Assembly (NCBI GenBank): GCA_026391075.1
Contig: JAPLES010000082.1
Location: forward strand, 1 to 56,085
From: Bacteroidota bacterium
GTDB taxonomy: Bacteria > Bacteroidota > Bacteroidia > Chitinophagales > LD1
Reading direction: 5' to 3'
Length of the DNA stretch: 56,085 bases
In this document: piece after piece, positions 25,442 to 35,108 of the stretch
How positions within the stretch are numbered: position 1 is the stretch's first letter
Layout of the letters: every line of letters begins with the position of its first letter
Position numbers and translations under genes: made by a program
Notes under the pieces: model-generated
Database searches by the model: none
Told to the model about the DNA's origin: nothing
The model's input: the letters and a program-made list of their open reading frames with translations, nothing else

Positions 25442-25766
25442 ATTGCGATACTTAGTCACCGTTATTTTTCCCAAACTTCATGTACCTAATGAAATATCTG
25501 TTGTTCCTTAACATCTAGTATCCCAATTGGTAAAAATATCTCTTGTTGTGAAGCCAAAAGGACCCTTTATAAAAAAATTGCTGGCTATTGTTAACCCTGA
25601 AATACATGATTAAATTTTTATGCTCGCCAATAAAGGCTAAAGATTCACTTCAGCTCTTCGCTCACCTTGTTTTGCCTCCACTATTGGGTGCTTAAATACT
25701 ATTTGCATATTTCAATAAAAAAGTAGTTTTGATTTTGAAATTATTAAACCCTTAAAAAACCCTTCG
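25442..25766. other. Intergenic region, 325 bp
   Basis: AT-rich, with no plausible gene. Apart from the promoter candidate at 25702-25731 I see no terminator hairpin, tRNA or repeat family here. Confidence 0.6.
25702..25731 (+). promoter_or_regulatory. Bacteroidota promoter, TTTG-N18-TAGTTTTG
   Basis: The -33 box TTTG (25702-25705) and the -7 box TAGTTTTG (25724-25731) both match the sigma-ABfr consensus with an 18-bp spacer. It lies 35 bp before the ATG of the FG-GAP protein gene. Confidence 0.6.
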
Positions 25767-28700
25767 ATGAAAAAGTTATTTACTCCGGTTTTCTTTTTCT
25801 GTTCTTTATTACTTACCGCTCAAAATCCATTCGCTTTTACCAACGCTAATTCAAAATTTGCTACAGCTGCTTTCCATAGTGGAAATTGCGTAAGCGTTGT
25901 AGATATGAATGGCGATGGTATGGACGACATGGCACGACTTAGTCAAGGCGATGATGTTTATTATACCATTCAACGCACCAACCAAACCTTCAACAATATT
26001 CATGCAGTAGCTACTGGATTAGGTGGTGCATGGGGAATGGTAGTGGCCGATGTAGACAACAACGGAGTGCGTGATGTAGCGATTGGTTCAGGCAGCCAGA
26101 CACGTGTAGTTACTGGTAACACTTCCTTAACCACTTTTGCAATCACCGGTAACTTACCTAGACCTTCTACTTTCTTTCCACAGAACATGAATTTTGCCGA
26201 TGTAGATAATGACGGCATGGTAGATTTATTTGTTTGTAATGATGATGCTGCCGGAGTGTTTTGGAAAAACGTAGCCGGTTCCTATCCTGCTACAACAAAT
26301 TTTTTCAGCGTAAATAATCCGGGCACCGATAACAGTGGAAACTATGGAAGCATTTGGACAGATATTGATAACGATGGTGACATTGATTTTTACATTGCAC
26401 ATTGCCGTCAGGGAACACCTTCAGGCGATGCGCGCAGATTAGACCAGCTTTTTATTAATGACGGAGCAGGCAATTACACTTTAGATGCTGCCAACGCGCG
26501 TGGTCTAAGAAACACCGCCATGACCTGGACTGCAAGTTTTGACGATATTGATAACGATGGAGATTTAGATTGTGTGCTCACTGAAACTGATAAAGCAAGC
26601 GAACTTTTTTTGAATGATGGCAACGGTTATTTTACCGATGTTACTGCAGGAAGCGGTTTCGTAGTTGACATTACACCTTACCAATCTAAAATGGAGGACT
26701 TGGATAATGATGGCTTTGTTGACATTATTATTTCGGGCGATGATTCAAGAATTTTTCACAACAACCACGACCATACCTTCACATTGGTAAATAACTTGTT
26801 TAATAGCAACAACATGCTTTCGTTTGCCACTGGCGATTTGAACCACGATGGTAAAATTGATTTGTATTCTTCTTACGGTACCGTTTATAACAATCCTACA
26901 AATATTGATGATGTACTTTGGCTTAACACCAGCAACAACGGCAATCACTTTGTAACTTTCAATCTCCAAGGAACAGTAAGTAATCGCGATGCGCTGGGTG
27001 CACGCGTTGAAATTTATGGTGCTTGGGGAAAACAAATTCGTGAAGTGCGCGCTGGCGAAAGCTACGGAACTACTAATTCATTCCAGTGCCATTTCGGTTT
27101 AGGAACGGCAACTACTATTGATTCAGTGGTTGTTCGTTGGCCAAAAGGATTGGTTACGCATATAGCAAACCCTGCTGCCGACCAGTTCATTACTGTTATT
27201 GAAGGTCAGTGTTATTCTGCTGATAACGTGATTGCTTACAACGGTCCATCGGCACTTTGCGTGGGTCAATCCGTAACCTTAACAGCCCCGGTTGGTCATC
27301 AGTATCTTTGGAGCACGGGTGACACTACACAAACTTTAACCGTGTCTACAACAGGGGAGTTCAACGTTAAATTGATTGATGGAAGCGGATGTTCAAGTCT
27401 TTCAAAAACAGTAACCATTCTTTCTCAACCCGATGAAACACCTACTATTTCAGCAGCGGCAGCCACTGTATTCTGCGAAGGTGATAGCGTGTTGTTACAG
27501 GGTTCAACTGCCGCAAGCTATTTGTGGAGCAACGGAGCAACATCACAAAATATTTATGCGAAAGATGCTGGAACATACACCCTCACCATTCAGGGAACGT
27601 GTGCACCGTTTACTTCATCAGGAATTACACTTGCACCAATCGCTTCGCACGTTACCACAGTTACAGGAGCAGCTACTTGCGAAGGTAGTGGCGCCACGTT
27701 GAATTTGAGCAGCGTTGCATCGGGAACTTCTTTTTGGTATGATGCTGCAACTAACGGTACACTTGTAAATACAGGAGCTTCATACACTACATCAGCTATC
27801 ACCACATCAACTACTTACTACATAGAATCGCACGATACTTTGTTCGGTCTTTCGGGTCATGTAGGTCCTGCTGATAATTCTATTGGCGGTGGTTCTTCTT
27901 ACACTGGAGAATACACACAAATTTTTGATGTATTAAAAGCTTGTGTATTAAAAAGCGTAACTGTGTTTTCTGATTCGGTGGGAGTGCGTGTTATTCAATT
28001 GCGCGATAATGGTGGAAACGTATTGCAAACAACAACAGTGAATATTCTTTCAGGAACGTACAGCATTCCTTTGAATTTTAATCTTACACCGGGCACCAAC
28101 TATCGTTTAGGTTGGTTAGCAGGAAGCAAACCACATTTATATCGTAACAGTTCAGGTGCTAATTATCCTTACACACTCAACAATTTAGTTACTGTAACAG
28201 GAAACACTGCAAGCGATCCTGCGCGTTGGTATTGTTATTACAACTGGTTAGTTGAAGAGGAGCCTATTACTTGTTCTTCAACAAGAACTCCGGTTACAGC
28301 TAACGTTAATCCAAATCCAATTGTAAGTTTAAGCGGCTTAAATGCTTCTTATTTAAACACCGATGCAATAGTTACAGTTACAGGAACTCCATCAGGCGGA
28401 ACTTTCAGCGGAACCGGTGTTAGCGGAACTACTTTTGACCCTTCAGTTGCAGGAGTTGGCGGGCCTTACACCGTTTCATATTCTTATACCGATGGCAACG
28501 GATGCAGTGCTATTACTTCATTCGATGTTACCGTTGCTCAAGATACTACAGCTGTAGGTTTTGTAAAACTCGAAGGCATTTCAGGAGTAAATGTTTATCC
28601 AAACCCGAACAGCGGATCATTTGCAATTACTTTCAAAACTGTAGGCAATGTAAAAGTTGATATCAGTTTGACGAATGAAATTGGTCAGAAAATTTTCGAA

Positions 28701-28829
28701 GAGAAAAATCTTTTAGTTTCTAATTCATTTGTAAAACCATTGCACATGGAACAAGTGGCTAAAGGAATTTACCAACTCAACATTACTTCGGGCAAGCAGA
28801 AGAATACCTACAAAGTAATTATTCAGTAA
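25767..28829 (+). CDS. T9SS-sorted FG-GAP/ASPIC-UnbV surface protein
   Basis: A 1020-residue secreted protein. A signal peptide (1-18) is followed by FG-GAP/VCBS beta-propeller repeats (about 45-390) with DxDNDGxxD calcium loops such as DVDNDGMVD and DIDNDGDID. Then come an ASPIC/UnbV domain (about 405-465, LGARVEIYGAWGKQ to VVVRWPKG), Ig-like segments (about 490-700, WSTGDTTQTL, an Ig_7-like WYDAATNGT) and a type A T9SS sorting domain (VNVYPNPNSGSF to VIIQ). Its role is probably adhesion or scaffolding at the cell surface; calcium binding is inferred from the loops. It is monocistronic, with its own promoter and terminator. Confidence 0.9.
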   Translation: MKKLFTPVFFFCSLLLTAQNPFAFTNANSKFATAAFHSGNCVSVVDMNGDGMDDMARLSQGDDVYYTIQRTNQTFNNIHAVATGLGGAWGMVVADVDNNGVRDVAIGSGSQTRVVTGNTSLTTFAITGNLPRPSTFFPQNMNFADVDNDGMVDLFVCNDDAAGVFWKNVAGSYPATTNFFSVNNPGTDNSGNYGSIWTDIDNDGDIDFYIAHCRQGTPSGDARRLDQLFINDGAGNYTLDAANARGLRNTAMTWTASFDDIDNDGDLDCVLTETDKASELFLNDGNGYFTDVTAGSGFVVDITPYQSKMEDLDNDGFVDIIISGDDSRIFHNNHDHTFTLVNNLFNSNNMLSFATGDLNHDGKIDLYSSYGTVYNNPTNIDDVLWLNTSNNGNHFVTFNLQGTVSNRDALGARVEIYGAWGKQIREVRAGESYGTTNSFQCHFGLGTATTIDSVVVRWPKGLVTHIANPAADQFITVIEGQCYSADNVIAYNGPSALCVGQSVTLTAPVGHQYLWSTGDTTQTLTVSTTGEFNVKLIDGSGCSSLSKTVTILSQPDETPTISAAAATVFCEGDSVLLQGSTAASYLWSNGATSQNIYAKDAGTYTLTIQGTCAPFTSSGITLAPIASHVTTVTGAATCEGSGATLNLSSVASGTSFWYDAATNGTLVNTGASYTTSAITTSTTYYIESHDTLFGLSGHVGPADNSIGGGSSYTGEYTQIFDVLKACVLKSVTVFSDSVGVRVIQLRDNGGNVLQTTTVNILSGTYSIPLNFNLTPGTNYRLGWLAGSKPHLYRNSSGANYPYTLNNLVTVTGNTASDPARWYCYYNWLVEEEPITCSSTRTPVTANVNPNPIVSLSGLNASYLNTDAIVTVTGTPSGGTFSGTGVSGTTFDPSVAGVGGPYTVSYSYTDGNGCSAITSFDVTVAQDTTAVGFVKLEGISGVNVYPNPNSGSFAITFKTVGNVKVDISLTNEIGQKIFEEKNLLVSNSFVKPLHMEQVAKGIYQLNITSGKQKNTYKVIIQ

Positions 28830-28849
28830 GCCAAACGCATTAATCTTAT

Positions 28850-28880
28850 AAAGGCAGAAGAGTTTTCTTCTGCCTTTTTT
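28850..28880 (+). terminator. Rho-independent terminator
   Basis: A perfect 12-bp stem (28850-28861 with 28866-28877), loop GTTT, then a T-run, 20 bp after the FG-GAP gene. Confidence 0.9.
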
Positions 28881-28961
28881 ATTTGGCGTCAGTTTCATCT
28901 TTGCATAATTGTATGCTGTATTTCCCTCGTCCTTCGTCCCTCGCTCTCGTCCCTTAAATTT

Positions 28962-28969
28962 TATATTCG
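28962..28969 (+). promoter_or_regulatory. -7 element TATATTCG before the E1 gene
   Basis: TATATTCG (TAnnTTTG with one change) followed by CC, 18 bp before the ATG of the E1 dehydrogenase. The -33 box is not clear. Confidence 0.35.
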
Positions 28970-28987
28970 CCAAATCAATTTCAATGT

Positions 28988-31408
28988 ATGTCAGTACACA
29001 CCACGACAAAAACTGCAAACACCAAACTAAGTTTCGAAGATTTTAAAAACGAAGTGCTGAATGATTTTCGTGTGGTTGTTATTTCGCGCGAAACAAGTTT
29101 GCTTGGACGTAAAGAAGTACTCACTGGCAAAGCCAAGTTCGGCATTTTTGGTGACGGAAAAGAGTTAGCACAAATTGCTTTGGCAAAATCATTCGAACAT
29201 GGCGACTGGCGCAGTGGCTATTACCGCGACCAAACCTGGATGATGGCTCTTGGTGAATTAAGCGTTGAACAATTCTTCGCGCAGCTTTACTCAAACCCCG
29301 ACCAGAAAGAAGAGCCGATGAGCGCGGGCAGACAAATGAACGGTCACTACGCCACACGTACACAAGACGAAAACGGAAACTGGCTCGACCAAACTCAACG
29401 TTACAATTCATCGGCCGATGGTTCACCTACTGCTGCACAAATGCCGCGCTCGCTTGGGCTTGCGCTTGCATCAAAACTTTACCGCGCGAATAATGAGTTA
29501 AAGGATTACACTATTTTCAGTAATAAAGGCAACGAAGTTTCTTTTGTTTCTATTGGTGATGCTAGTACAAGCGAAGGTTTGTTTTGGGAAACACTGAACG
29601 CTGCGGGTGTGCAGCGCGTGCCTCTTGCTATTTCTGTTTGGGATGATGGCTATGGAATTTCTGTTCCAAAAAAATATCAGACTACTAAAGAAAGTATCAG
29701 TGAAATCACGAAAGGTTTTCAAGTTGATGAGCAAGGTCGAGGCTTTGATATTTACGTATGTGAAGGTTGGAATTATCCAAAGCTAATAGATACTTACAAG
29801 CGCGGAATTGAGAAAATTCGTACCACACATATTCCCGCCCTGTTTCACATTATTGAAGTAACACAGCCGCAGGGGCACTCTACTTCGGGTTCGCATGAGC
29901 GTTACAAAACAGCTGCGCGCATGCAGTGGGAAAAAGATTTCGACTGCATTAAAAAAATGAGTGAGTGGATAATTGAAAACAAAATTGCTACTCAGGAAGA
30001 ACTCACCGTAATTCAAACCGAAGCTCGTCAACATGTTTTGGGAAGTAAAGTAGTAGCATGGAAAAAATTCAGTCATCCACTGAAGGAAGAAATTAATGAG
30101 TTGATTGATTTACTCAACGCGTTAAGCGATGAATCTGGACACACTGAATTTATTCAATCATCCATTTCAAATCTTCAATCTGCCATTGACCCTGTTCGTA
30201 AAGACATTATTAAAACGGGCAAGAAAATTATTCGACAATTCAGAGGCGAAATTTTTTCATCGCTCAATGAATTAAAGAGTTGGCTAAAAATGTTTCAGGA
30301 AAAATATCAGCAAACCTATTCATCGCATCTACATAGCGAAACGAATATGAACGCGTTGAAAGTGCAAGTAGTACCTGCTGAATATTCTGACGATTCAAAA
30401 ACACTAAACGGGTTCGAAATTCTGAACAATGCTTTTGATGCCATCTTTACTAAGTATCCTAACGCAGTTGCCTTTGGTGAAGATGTAGGAAAGATTGGCG
30501 ATGTGAATCAGGGTTTCGTTGGAATTCAGGAAAAATATGGTGAGAACAGAATTTTTGACACCGGTATACGCGAGGCAACAATTATGGGACAGGGAATTGG
30601 TCTTGCCTTACGCGGCTTTCGCCCTATTGCCGAAATTCAATACCTCGATTATTTACTCTATGGCTTGCAAACCTTGAGTGATGATTTGGCTTGTTTGCAA
30701 TATCGCACTAAAGGAATTCAGAAAGCTCCACTTATTGTGCGCACGCGCGGTCATCGCCTCGAAGGCATTTGGCATACCGGTTCGCCAATGGGTATGATTA
30801 TTAATTCGTTGCGCGGTTTGTATGTATGTGTGCCTCGCAATATGGTGCAGGCAGCGGGCATGTATAACACGCTACTGCAAAGCGATGAACCGGCTTTGGT
30901 GATTGAATGCCTGAACTGTTACCGTTTAAAAGAAAAATTGCCCGATAATATTTCTGAGTTTACAGTGCCGCTCGGTGTGCCCGAAATTTTAAAACAAGGC
31001 GATGATGTTACGCTGGTTACTTATGGAAGTTGTGTGCGCATTGCCGAAGAAGCCATGGTGCAATTAGAAGAAGCAGGAATTTCGGTAGAGTTGATTGATG
31101 TGCAAACGCTTCTGCCTTTCGATATTAACCACACTATCATTGAATCAATAAAGAAAACTAACCGCATTGTTTTCTTAGATGAAGATGTCCCGGGTGGCGC
31201 ATCGGCTTATATGTTCCAGAAAGTTTTTGAAGAGCAACAGGCTTTCCGCTGGTTAGATAGCGAACCGAAAACAATTACTGCAAAACCTCACCGTACGGCT
31301 TATGGAACTGATGGCGATTATTTCGGCAAACCAAACGCTGAAGAAATTTTCGAAATTATTTATGGCATGATGAACGAGGCTGACCCAGGTGCTTATCCTA
31401 AACTATAA
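28988..31408 (+). CDS. Fused alpha-beta 2-oxoacid dehydrogenase E1 component
   Basis: An 806-residue thiamine-pyrophosphate enzyme joining E1-alpha (about 20-350) and E1-beta (about 470-806) in one chain. It decarboxylates a 2-oxoacid and passes the acyl group to lipoyl-E2. The alpha half has GDASTSEGLFWETLN and WDDGYGISVP, the TPP motif region, with DD where most enzymes have NN. The beta half has FGEDVGKIGDVNQG, the RTRGHRLEG and SPMGM segments, and a transketolase-C domain near 680-800. Branched-chain or pyruvate specificity is not decided. An in-frame repeat (SSISNLQSAID, residues 390-400) lies in the linker between the halves. E2/E3 are not in this window. Confidence 0.9.
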   Translation: MSVHTTTKTANTKLSFEDFKNEVLNDFRVVVISRETSLLGRKEVLTGKAKFGIFGDGKELAQIALAKSFEHGDWRSGYYRDQTWMMALGELSVEQFFAQLYSNPDQKEEPMSAGRQMNGHYATRTQDENGNWLDQTQRYNSSADGSPTAAQMPRSLGLALASKLYRANNELKDYTIFSNKGNEVSFVSIGDASTSEGLFWETLNAAGVQRVPLAISVWDDGYGISVPKKYQTTKESISEITKGFQVDEQGRGFDIYVCEGWNYPKLIDTYKRGIEKIRTTHIPALFHIIEVTQPQGHSTSGSHERYKTAARMQWEKDFDCIKKMSEWIIENKIATQEELTVIQTEARQHVLGSKVVAWKKFSHPLKEEINELIDLLNALSDESGHTEFIQSSISNLQSAIDPVRKDIIKTGKKIIRQFRGEIFSSLNELKSWLKMFQEKYQQTYSSHLHSETNMNALKVQVVPAEYSDDSKTLNGFEILNNAFDAIFTKYPNAVAFGEDVGKIGDVNQGFVGIQEKYGENRIFDTGIREATIMGQGIGLALRGFRPIAEIQYLDYLLYGLQTLSDDLACLQYRTKGIQKAPLIVRTRGHRLEGIWHTGSPMGMIINSLRGLYVCVPRNMVQAAGMYNTLLQSDEPALVIECLNCYRLKEKLPDNISEFTVPLGVPEILKQGDDVTLVTYGSCVRIAEEAMVQLEEAGISVELIDVQTLLPFDINHTIIESIKKTNRIVFLDEDVPGGASAYMFQKVFEEQQAFRWLDSEPKTITAKPHRTAYGTDGDYFGKPNAEEIFEIIYGMMNEADPGAYPKL
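30155..30184 (+). repeat. In-frame CAATC/TTCAAATC repeat in the E1 linker
   Basis: A tandem of TCAATC/TTCAAATC-like words encodes the segment SSISNLQSA between the alpha and beta halves. It resembles the other in-frame repeats in mnmE. Confidence 0.5.
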
Positions 31409-31412
31409 TCGC

Positions 31413-32252
31413 CTATATCTTCAACCTCTTAATCCTCAACGCTACGCTAATTGTCAAATGGTCGCTGGGGTAATAAGTGCCGTTGTTATCTGTATGCAAA
31501 GTGTAACTATCTTTTATAAAATGTTTGCTAAAAAAAATGTAGTCAATGCGAGAACATTTTTTACTGCTCACTTCAAATCCACAATCGGTGTAGTCAGGTG
31601 CATTGGCGGAATAAGCATCGGAGAAATTAATTTTATGATTTTCACTTATCATTTCAGTATAACCTTCGCTATCGGGTTTAAAATTAAAATCGCCTGCTAC
31701 TATGACCGGTTTATCATCGGCAATGGAATCAATCATGTAGCGTAGTAAGGATGCGCTTTTTGTGCGCGCTATATTTCCACGATGATCGAAGTGTGTGTTG
31801 AACACGTAAATCTCATCATAGGTTTGTTTGTCTTTCAGTTTTACCCAACTGCAAATACGGGTAATGGCCGCATCCCAACTTTTGCTGCCGGGCAAATTAG
31901 GTGTTTCGCTCAACCAAAAATTTCCGCCTGTTATGATTTCATATTTCTCCCGCTTATAAAAAATTGCACTGTGTTCTCCTGCATGTTTGCCGTTATTTCT
32001 TCCAACGCCAAACACATCGTAAGCGGGTAACATTTTAATTAAGTCTTTGCGCTGATTTTCTAAAACTTCCTGGGTACTGAGAATATCGGGACTCATTTTC
32101 AACACCACATTTGCGAGTGATTGTTTGCGCTTGTTCCATTTGTTTACACCATCAGCCGCATGTGAGTTACGAATGTTGTATGTCATTACGTTGATTTGTG
32201 CATCAACATAAAAAGAGAGAAAAAAGAAAAGAAAAAAAAATATGTTTCTCAT
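31413..32252 (-). CDS. Secreted endonuclease/exonuclease/phosphatase family protein
   Basis: A 279-residue EEP-fold hydrolase with an N-terminal signal peptide (MRNIFFFLFFFLSFYVDAQ). The catalytic motifs are MTYNIRNSH, STQEVLENQ (Glu for metal), VFNTHFDHRG (His), VAGDFNFKPDS (Asp/Asn) and YPSDHLTISV (final His). All are intact. Substrates of the fold range from nucleic acids to phospholipid head groups, so it is annotated by fold only. The first ATG in frame is at 32294, but 32252 gives the signal peptide. The C-terminal residues run close to the convergent E1 gene end. Confidence 0.9.
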   Translation of the reverse strand: MRNIFFFLFFFLSFYVDAQINVMTYNIRNSHAADGVNKWNKRKQSLANVVLKMSPDILSTQEVLENQRKDLIKMLPAYDVFGVGRNNGKHAGEHSAIFYKREKYEIITGGNFWLSETPNLPGSKSWDAAITRICSWVKLKDKQTYDEIYVFNTHFDHRGNIARTKSASLLRYMIDSIADDKPVIVAGDFNFKPDSEGYTEMISENHKINFSDAYSANAPDYTDCGFEVSSKKCSRIDYIFFSKHFIKDSYTLHTDNNGTYYPSDHLTISVALRIKRLKI

Positions 32253-32275
32253 GATGAGCACAAAATTATTTCTAA

Positions 32276-32755
32276 TCAAGCCGATGGGTACCACGCTTGC
32301 TTAGTTCCCATTTCGGGTTTGCCACTTACTTTAATCAACTTGAAAAGTTCCATGCGGTATGCAGCAAGCCAACGAACCGGACCTTGGATAATTCCCATGC
32401 CAAGCGGCATTTTTTCTTTCCAAAACAATTCCACTTCAACGTTTAACAAATCTTCATCCGAAATTTTTTCGAAATAAATTATTTTTTGTTGGTCATCCAT
32501 GCGTTCAGAAAAATTCTGGAGTGTAACACTCTTGTTTTGTTCTCCTGTTTTTTGCTAATCTTCTTTGGTCATTCCGCCTTCATAATATTGCATCATTACA
32601 GAACCGATAGTGCTGAGATACTGCATCACTTCTAAAATGCTGCGTGTTTTTTCGCCCGAACGAAAATCCAGTTTCGTTTCGTCAATGAAAGGAACTAATT
32701 GTTTGGCTAATTGAATTTCGCGTTCAATAGAATGCAGTAAATGTTGCTTATACAT
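32276..32755 (-). pseudogene. DinB-like protein split by an in-frame amber codon
   Basis: The N-terminal part (66 residues, 32755-32558) starts MYKQHLLHSIEREIQL and ends KED before a TAG at 32557-32555. The frame continues without another stop for 18 codons and then through a 74-residue C-terminal part (MPLGMGIIQGPVRWLAAYRMELF) to the stop at 32276. Together, about 158 residues, the two parts match the length and helical order of small DinB-like proteins. The break may be a nonsense mutation, a sequencing error or stop-codon read-through. Alternatively the 74-residue part could be expressed from its own ATG at 32500. No catalytic residues are known. Confidence 0.7.
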
Positions 32756-32770
32756 GCGCTAAGATTTTGT

Positions 32771-34069
32771 TTACTTATTACTCCAGGTCTTTTTCTTATC
32801 TCCGCTCCACGAATTGCTTGAAGCAGGTTTGTGCCCTGCTGGTTTGTGTGAAGATGATTTGTGTGAAGAATTGCTGTTGCGAGAAAAAGAACGATTGTCT
32901 TTTTTGGGCATGCTCACTGCCATTTCCGTTGCACTCATAGGATAAGGATGTTCGGTCACCAATGGAATTGGTTTGCCAATCAATTTGAGAATGTCTTTCA
33001 ACTCACCTTTTTCTTCGGCATCGCAAAAAGAAATTGCAATTCCGCTTGCTCCTGCTCTGCCTGTTCTGCCAATGCGGTGCACGTAGGTTTCAGGTACATT
33101 CGGTAACTCGAAATTGATAACGTGCGAAAGGTCATCAATATCAATTCCGCGTGCTGCAATATCTGTAGCTACAAGCACCCGTGTGTTTCCTGCTTTAAAA
33201 TCTTTGAGCGCGTTTTGTCGGGCATTCTGCGATTTGTTTCCGTGAATAGCCAAGGCTTTAAACCCTACCTTCACTAATTCTTTCACAATTTTATCGGCAC
33301 CGTGTTTGGTTCGTGTAAACACTAATGCCCGGTCCATTGATTTATCTTTCAGCAAATGAATGAGCAAGTTTTTTTTATCGCCTTTCGAAACATAATAAAG
33401 CGATTGTTTAATGGCATCCACAGTTGTAGCTTGTGGCGTAACCGATACTTCCACCGGTTCAAATAAAATTGTGTTGGCCAGTTTTAAAATTTCAGGAGCC
33501 ATTGTAGCCGAGAAAAAAAGTGTTTGTCTCTTTGCAGGAAGTTTTGCAATAACTCTTTTTACATCGTTAATGAAACCCATGTCGAGCATTCTATCGGCTT
33601 CATCCAGCACAAATATTTTGATGTGCTGTAAATGCACAAAACGTTGATTCATTAAATCGAGCAAGCGACCCGGAGTTGCAATCAAAATATCTACGCCTCT
33701 TTTCAATGCCTCGGTTTGCGCATGTTGCGATACGCCACCAAAAACTACGGTGTGTCGCAAGCCGGTGTTTCTTCCATACGCTGTAAAACTTTCTGCAATT
33801 TGAATAGCCAACTCACGTGTAGGCGTAAGAATAAGAGACTTGATTTCCTTTGGTCCCGGAGAGTTTGCAGCTTCGGCAGTTAGCAATTGCAAAATAGGAA
33901 TAGCAAATGCAGCCGTTTTTCCGGTGCCTGTTTGCGCGCATCCAAGTAAGTCTCTGTGTTTCAGAATTACCGGAATAGATTGTTCCTGAATTGGTGTTGG
34001 CTTAGTGTATCCTTCTGTTTTGAGAGCGTTAAGGATGGGCTCTATGAGGTGTAATTTCTCGAACGACAT
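32771..34069 (-). CDS. DEAD-box RNA helicase, RhlE-like
   Basis: A 432-residue ATP-dependent RNA helicase. Motifs in order are Q-motif GYTKPTPIQEQSIP, AQTGTGKTA (I), PTRELA (Ia), DEAD in FVLDEADRMLD (II), SAT (III), ATDIAARGIDI (V) and HRIGRTGRAG (VI). The C-terminus is a Ser/His/Lys-rich flexible tail (about 395-432), as in RhlE/CsdA-type helicases, probably for RNA contact. It takes part in ribosome assembly or RNA decay; which one is not determined. It is followed by the split DinB gene on the same strand. Confidence 0.95.
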   Translation of the reverse strand: MSFEKLHLIEPILNALKTEGYTKPTPIQEQSIPVILKHRDLLGCAQTGTGKTAAFAIPILQLLTAEAANSPGPKEIKSLILTPTRELAIQIAESFTAYGRNTGLRHTVVFGGVSQHAQTEALKRGVDILIATPGRLLDLMNQRFVHLQHIKIFVLDEADRMLDMGFINDVKRVIAKLPAKRQTLFFSATMAPEILKLANTILFEPVEVSVTPQATTVDAIKQSLYYVSKGDKKNLLIHLLKDKSMDRALVFTRTKHGADKIVKELVKVGFKALAIHGNKSQNARQNALKDFKAGNTRVLVATDIAARGIDIDDLSHVINFELPNVPETYVHRIGRTGRAGASGIAISFCDAEEKGELKDILKLIGKPIPLVTEHPYPMSATEMAVSMPKKDNRSFSRNSNSSHKSSSHKPAGHKPASSNSWSGDKKKTWSNK

Positions 34070-34101
34070 TCAATTGTTTAAGCGCGCAAGATAGCAAAGA
34101 G

Positions 34102-34204
34102 AGATTGATAAATGATTATTGGTGATTGATTAGTAAAATGCAGACACTTAAGAAACGAAAGTTGGTTTTTAAATTCTGCATTCCGAATTCCGAATTCTGC
34201 ATTC
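34102..34204. repeat. Intergenic composite repeat (ATTGATAA and GAATTC families)
   Basis: 34102-34121 is identical over 20 bp to 52971-52990. A TTCTGCATTC direct repeat (34174-34183 and 34195-34204) brackets CGAATTC words; the last copy overlaps the stop codon of the DUF4249 gene. No gene fits here. Confidence 0.75.
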
Positions 34205-35108
34205 ATTTCACCTGCACATACATGCTATTAATTGCAGAACTCATAAAAATTCCGTAACCGTTATTGATGTTATTGTAAACATGTACCGGCTCAGCACCAT
34301 AACCTGCATGTTGATAGAGTTCGAGCGTACGGTAATATTCGTAATGCGCTTTGGAAACATGCTGCAATTCAACCACCGCATTAACCTGTTCTGCAAAAGC
34401 TGAATCAACACCAAAAAAATGGATTTTAATTTCTTTATCCGTGCCGTTAAAATTTTTATCGCTGAACAAAAGAAAGTATCCGTTATCGCGCACCGTATCG
34501 CTCACATCAGAAATCAATTCAGGTTTTGCCCCATAAGCAAAATCGCTCGTCTGCCAAATGGAATCAATCAATAATTTTTGTATTCCCCATTGCCAAAGGA
34601 TGATGCGATAATAATCTTCGGTAGCACCATCATCATGAAGTTGAAAACGAAACTGCACATCGCTGTTGGTAGTGTAATTGCCATACGATTCGAGTGCGTA
34701 ATAATTTATTTGAGGTAAATTAAGCAGCACATCTTCGGCAGTAACAATGCCGTAAACAGGATGCGTAATTTTTACACCGTATTTATTTCCGGGAGTTGGG
34801 AAAAAATCTGTTTTATAAGAACCAAACGTGTTGCCCGTATCGGTAGGCACAAAGGGCAACACTGCAATCAAAGAATCATTTTCAAATAACTCCACGCGTG
34901 CATCGGTAATGGGTTTTAAAGAAGTGTTGCCGGAAAGCGAGCTGCTCTCGGTAACATACACAGTAAAAACACGGTAATTATCAAAGTTGCAATTCACCGT
35001 CATGCGCTTAGCATCGGTTTGTTCTTTCACCACAAAATCTTTTTCGCACGATGAAATATTCATCGTCAATAGCAATACAAAAAATAGTTGTAGCAAGAAC
35101 TTCATCAC
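34203..35108 (-). CDS. DUF4249 lipoprotein
   Basis: A 301-residue lipoprotein. The signal ends at the lipobox SSC, with Cys21, so the mature protein is probably anchored at the outer membrane. The mature part is beta-rich and has the DUF4249 pattern: an early VNCNFDNYRVFTVYVTESSSL strand pair, ITDARVELFEND, and GNKYGVKITHPVYG. DUF4249 lipoproteins are coded next to TonB-dependent receptors, and may form a lid or substrate-binding partner. The start overlaps the receptor stop by four bases, so they form one operon. Confidence 0.88.
   Translation of the reverse strand: MMKFLLQLFFVLLLTMNISSCEKDFVVKEQTDAKRMTVNCNFDNYRVFTVYVTESSSLSGNTSLKPITDARVELFENDSLIAVLPFVPTDTGNTFGSYKTDFFPTPGNKYGVKITHPVYGIVTAEDVLLNLPQINYYALESYGNYTTNSDVQFRFQLHDDGATEDYYRIILWQWGIQKLLIDSIWQTSDFAYGAKPELISDVSDTVRDNGYFLLFSDKNFNGTDKEIKIHFFGVDSAFAEQVNAVVELQHVSKAHYEYYRTLELYQHAGYGAEPVHVYNNINNGYGIFMSSAINSMYVQVK

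Noticed and set aside
29551-29680. Loss of the canonical GDG...NN thiamine motif in the E1 alpha half
   Set aside because: The variant GDA...DD lies in an otherwise well conserved segment, and I have no basis to call the enzyme inactive.
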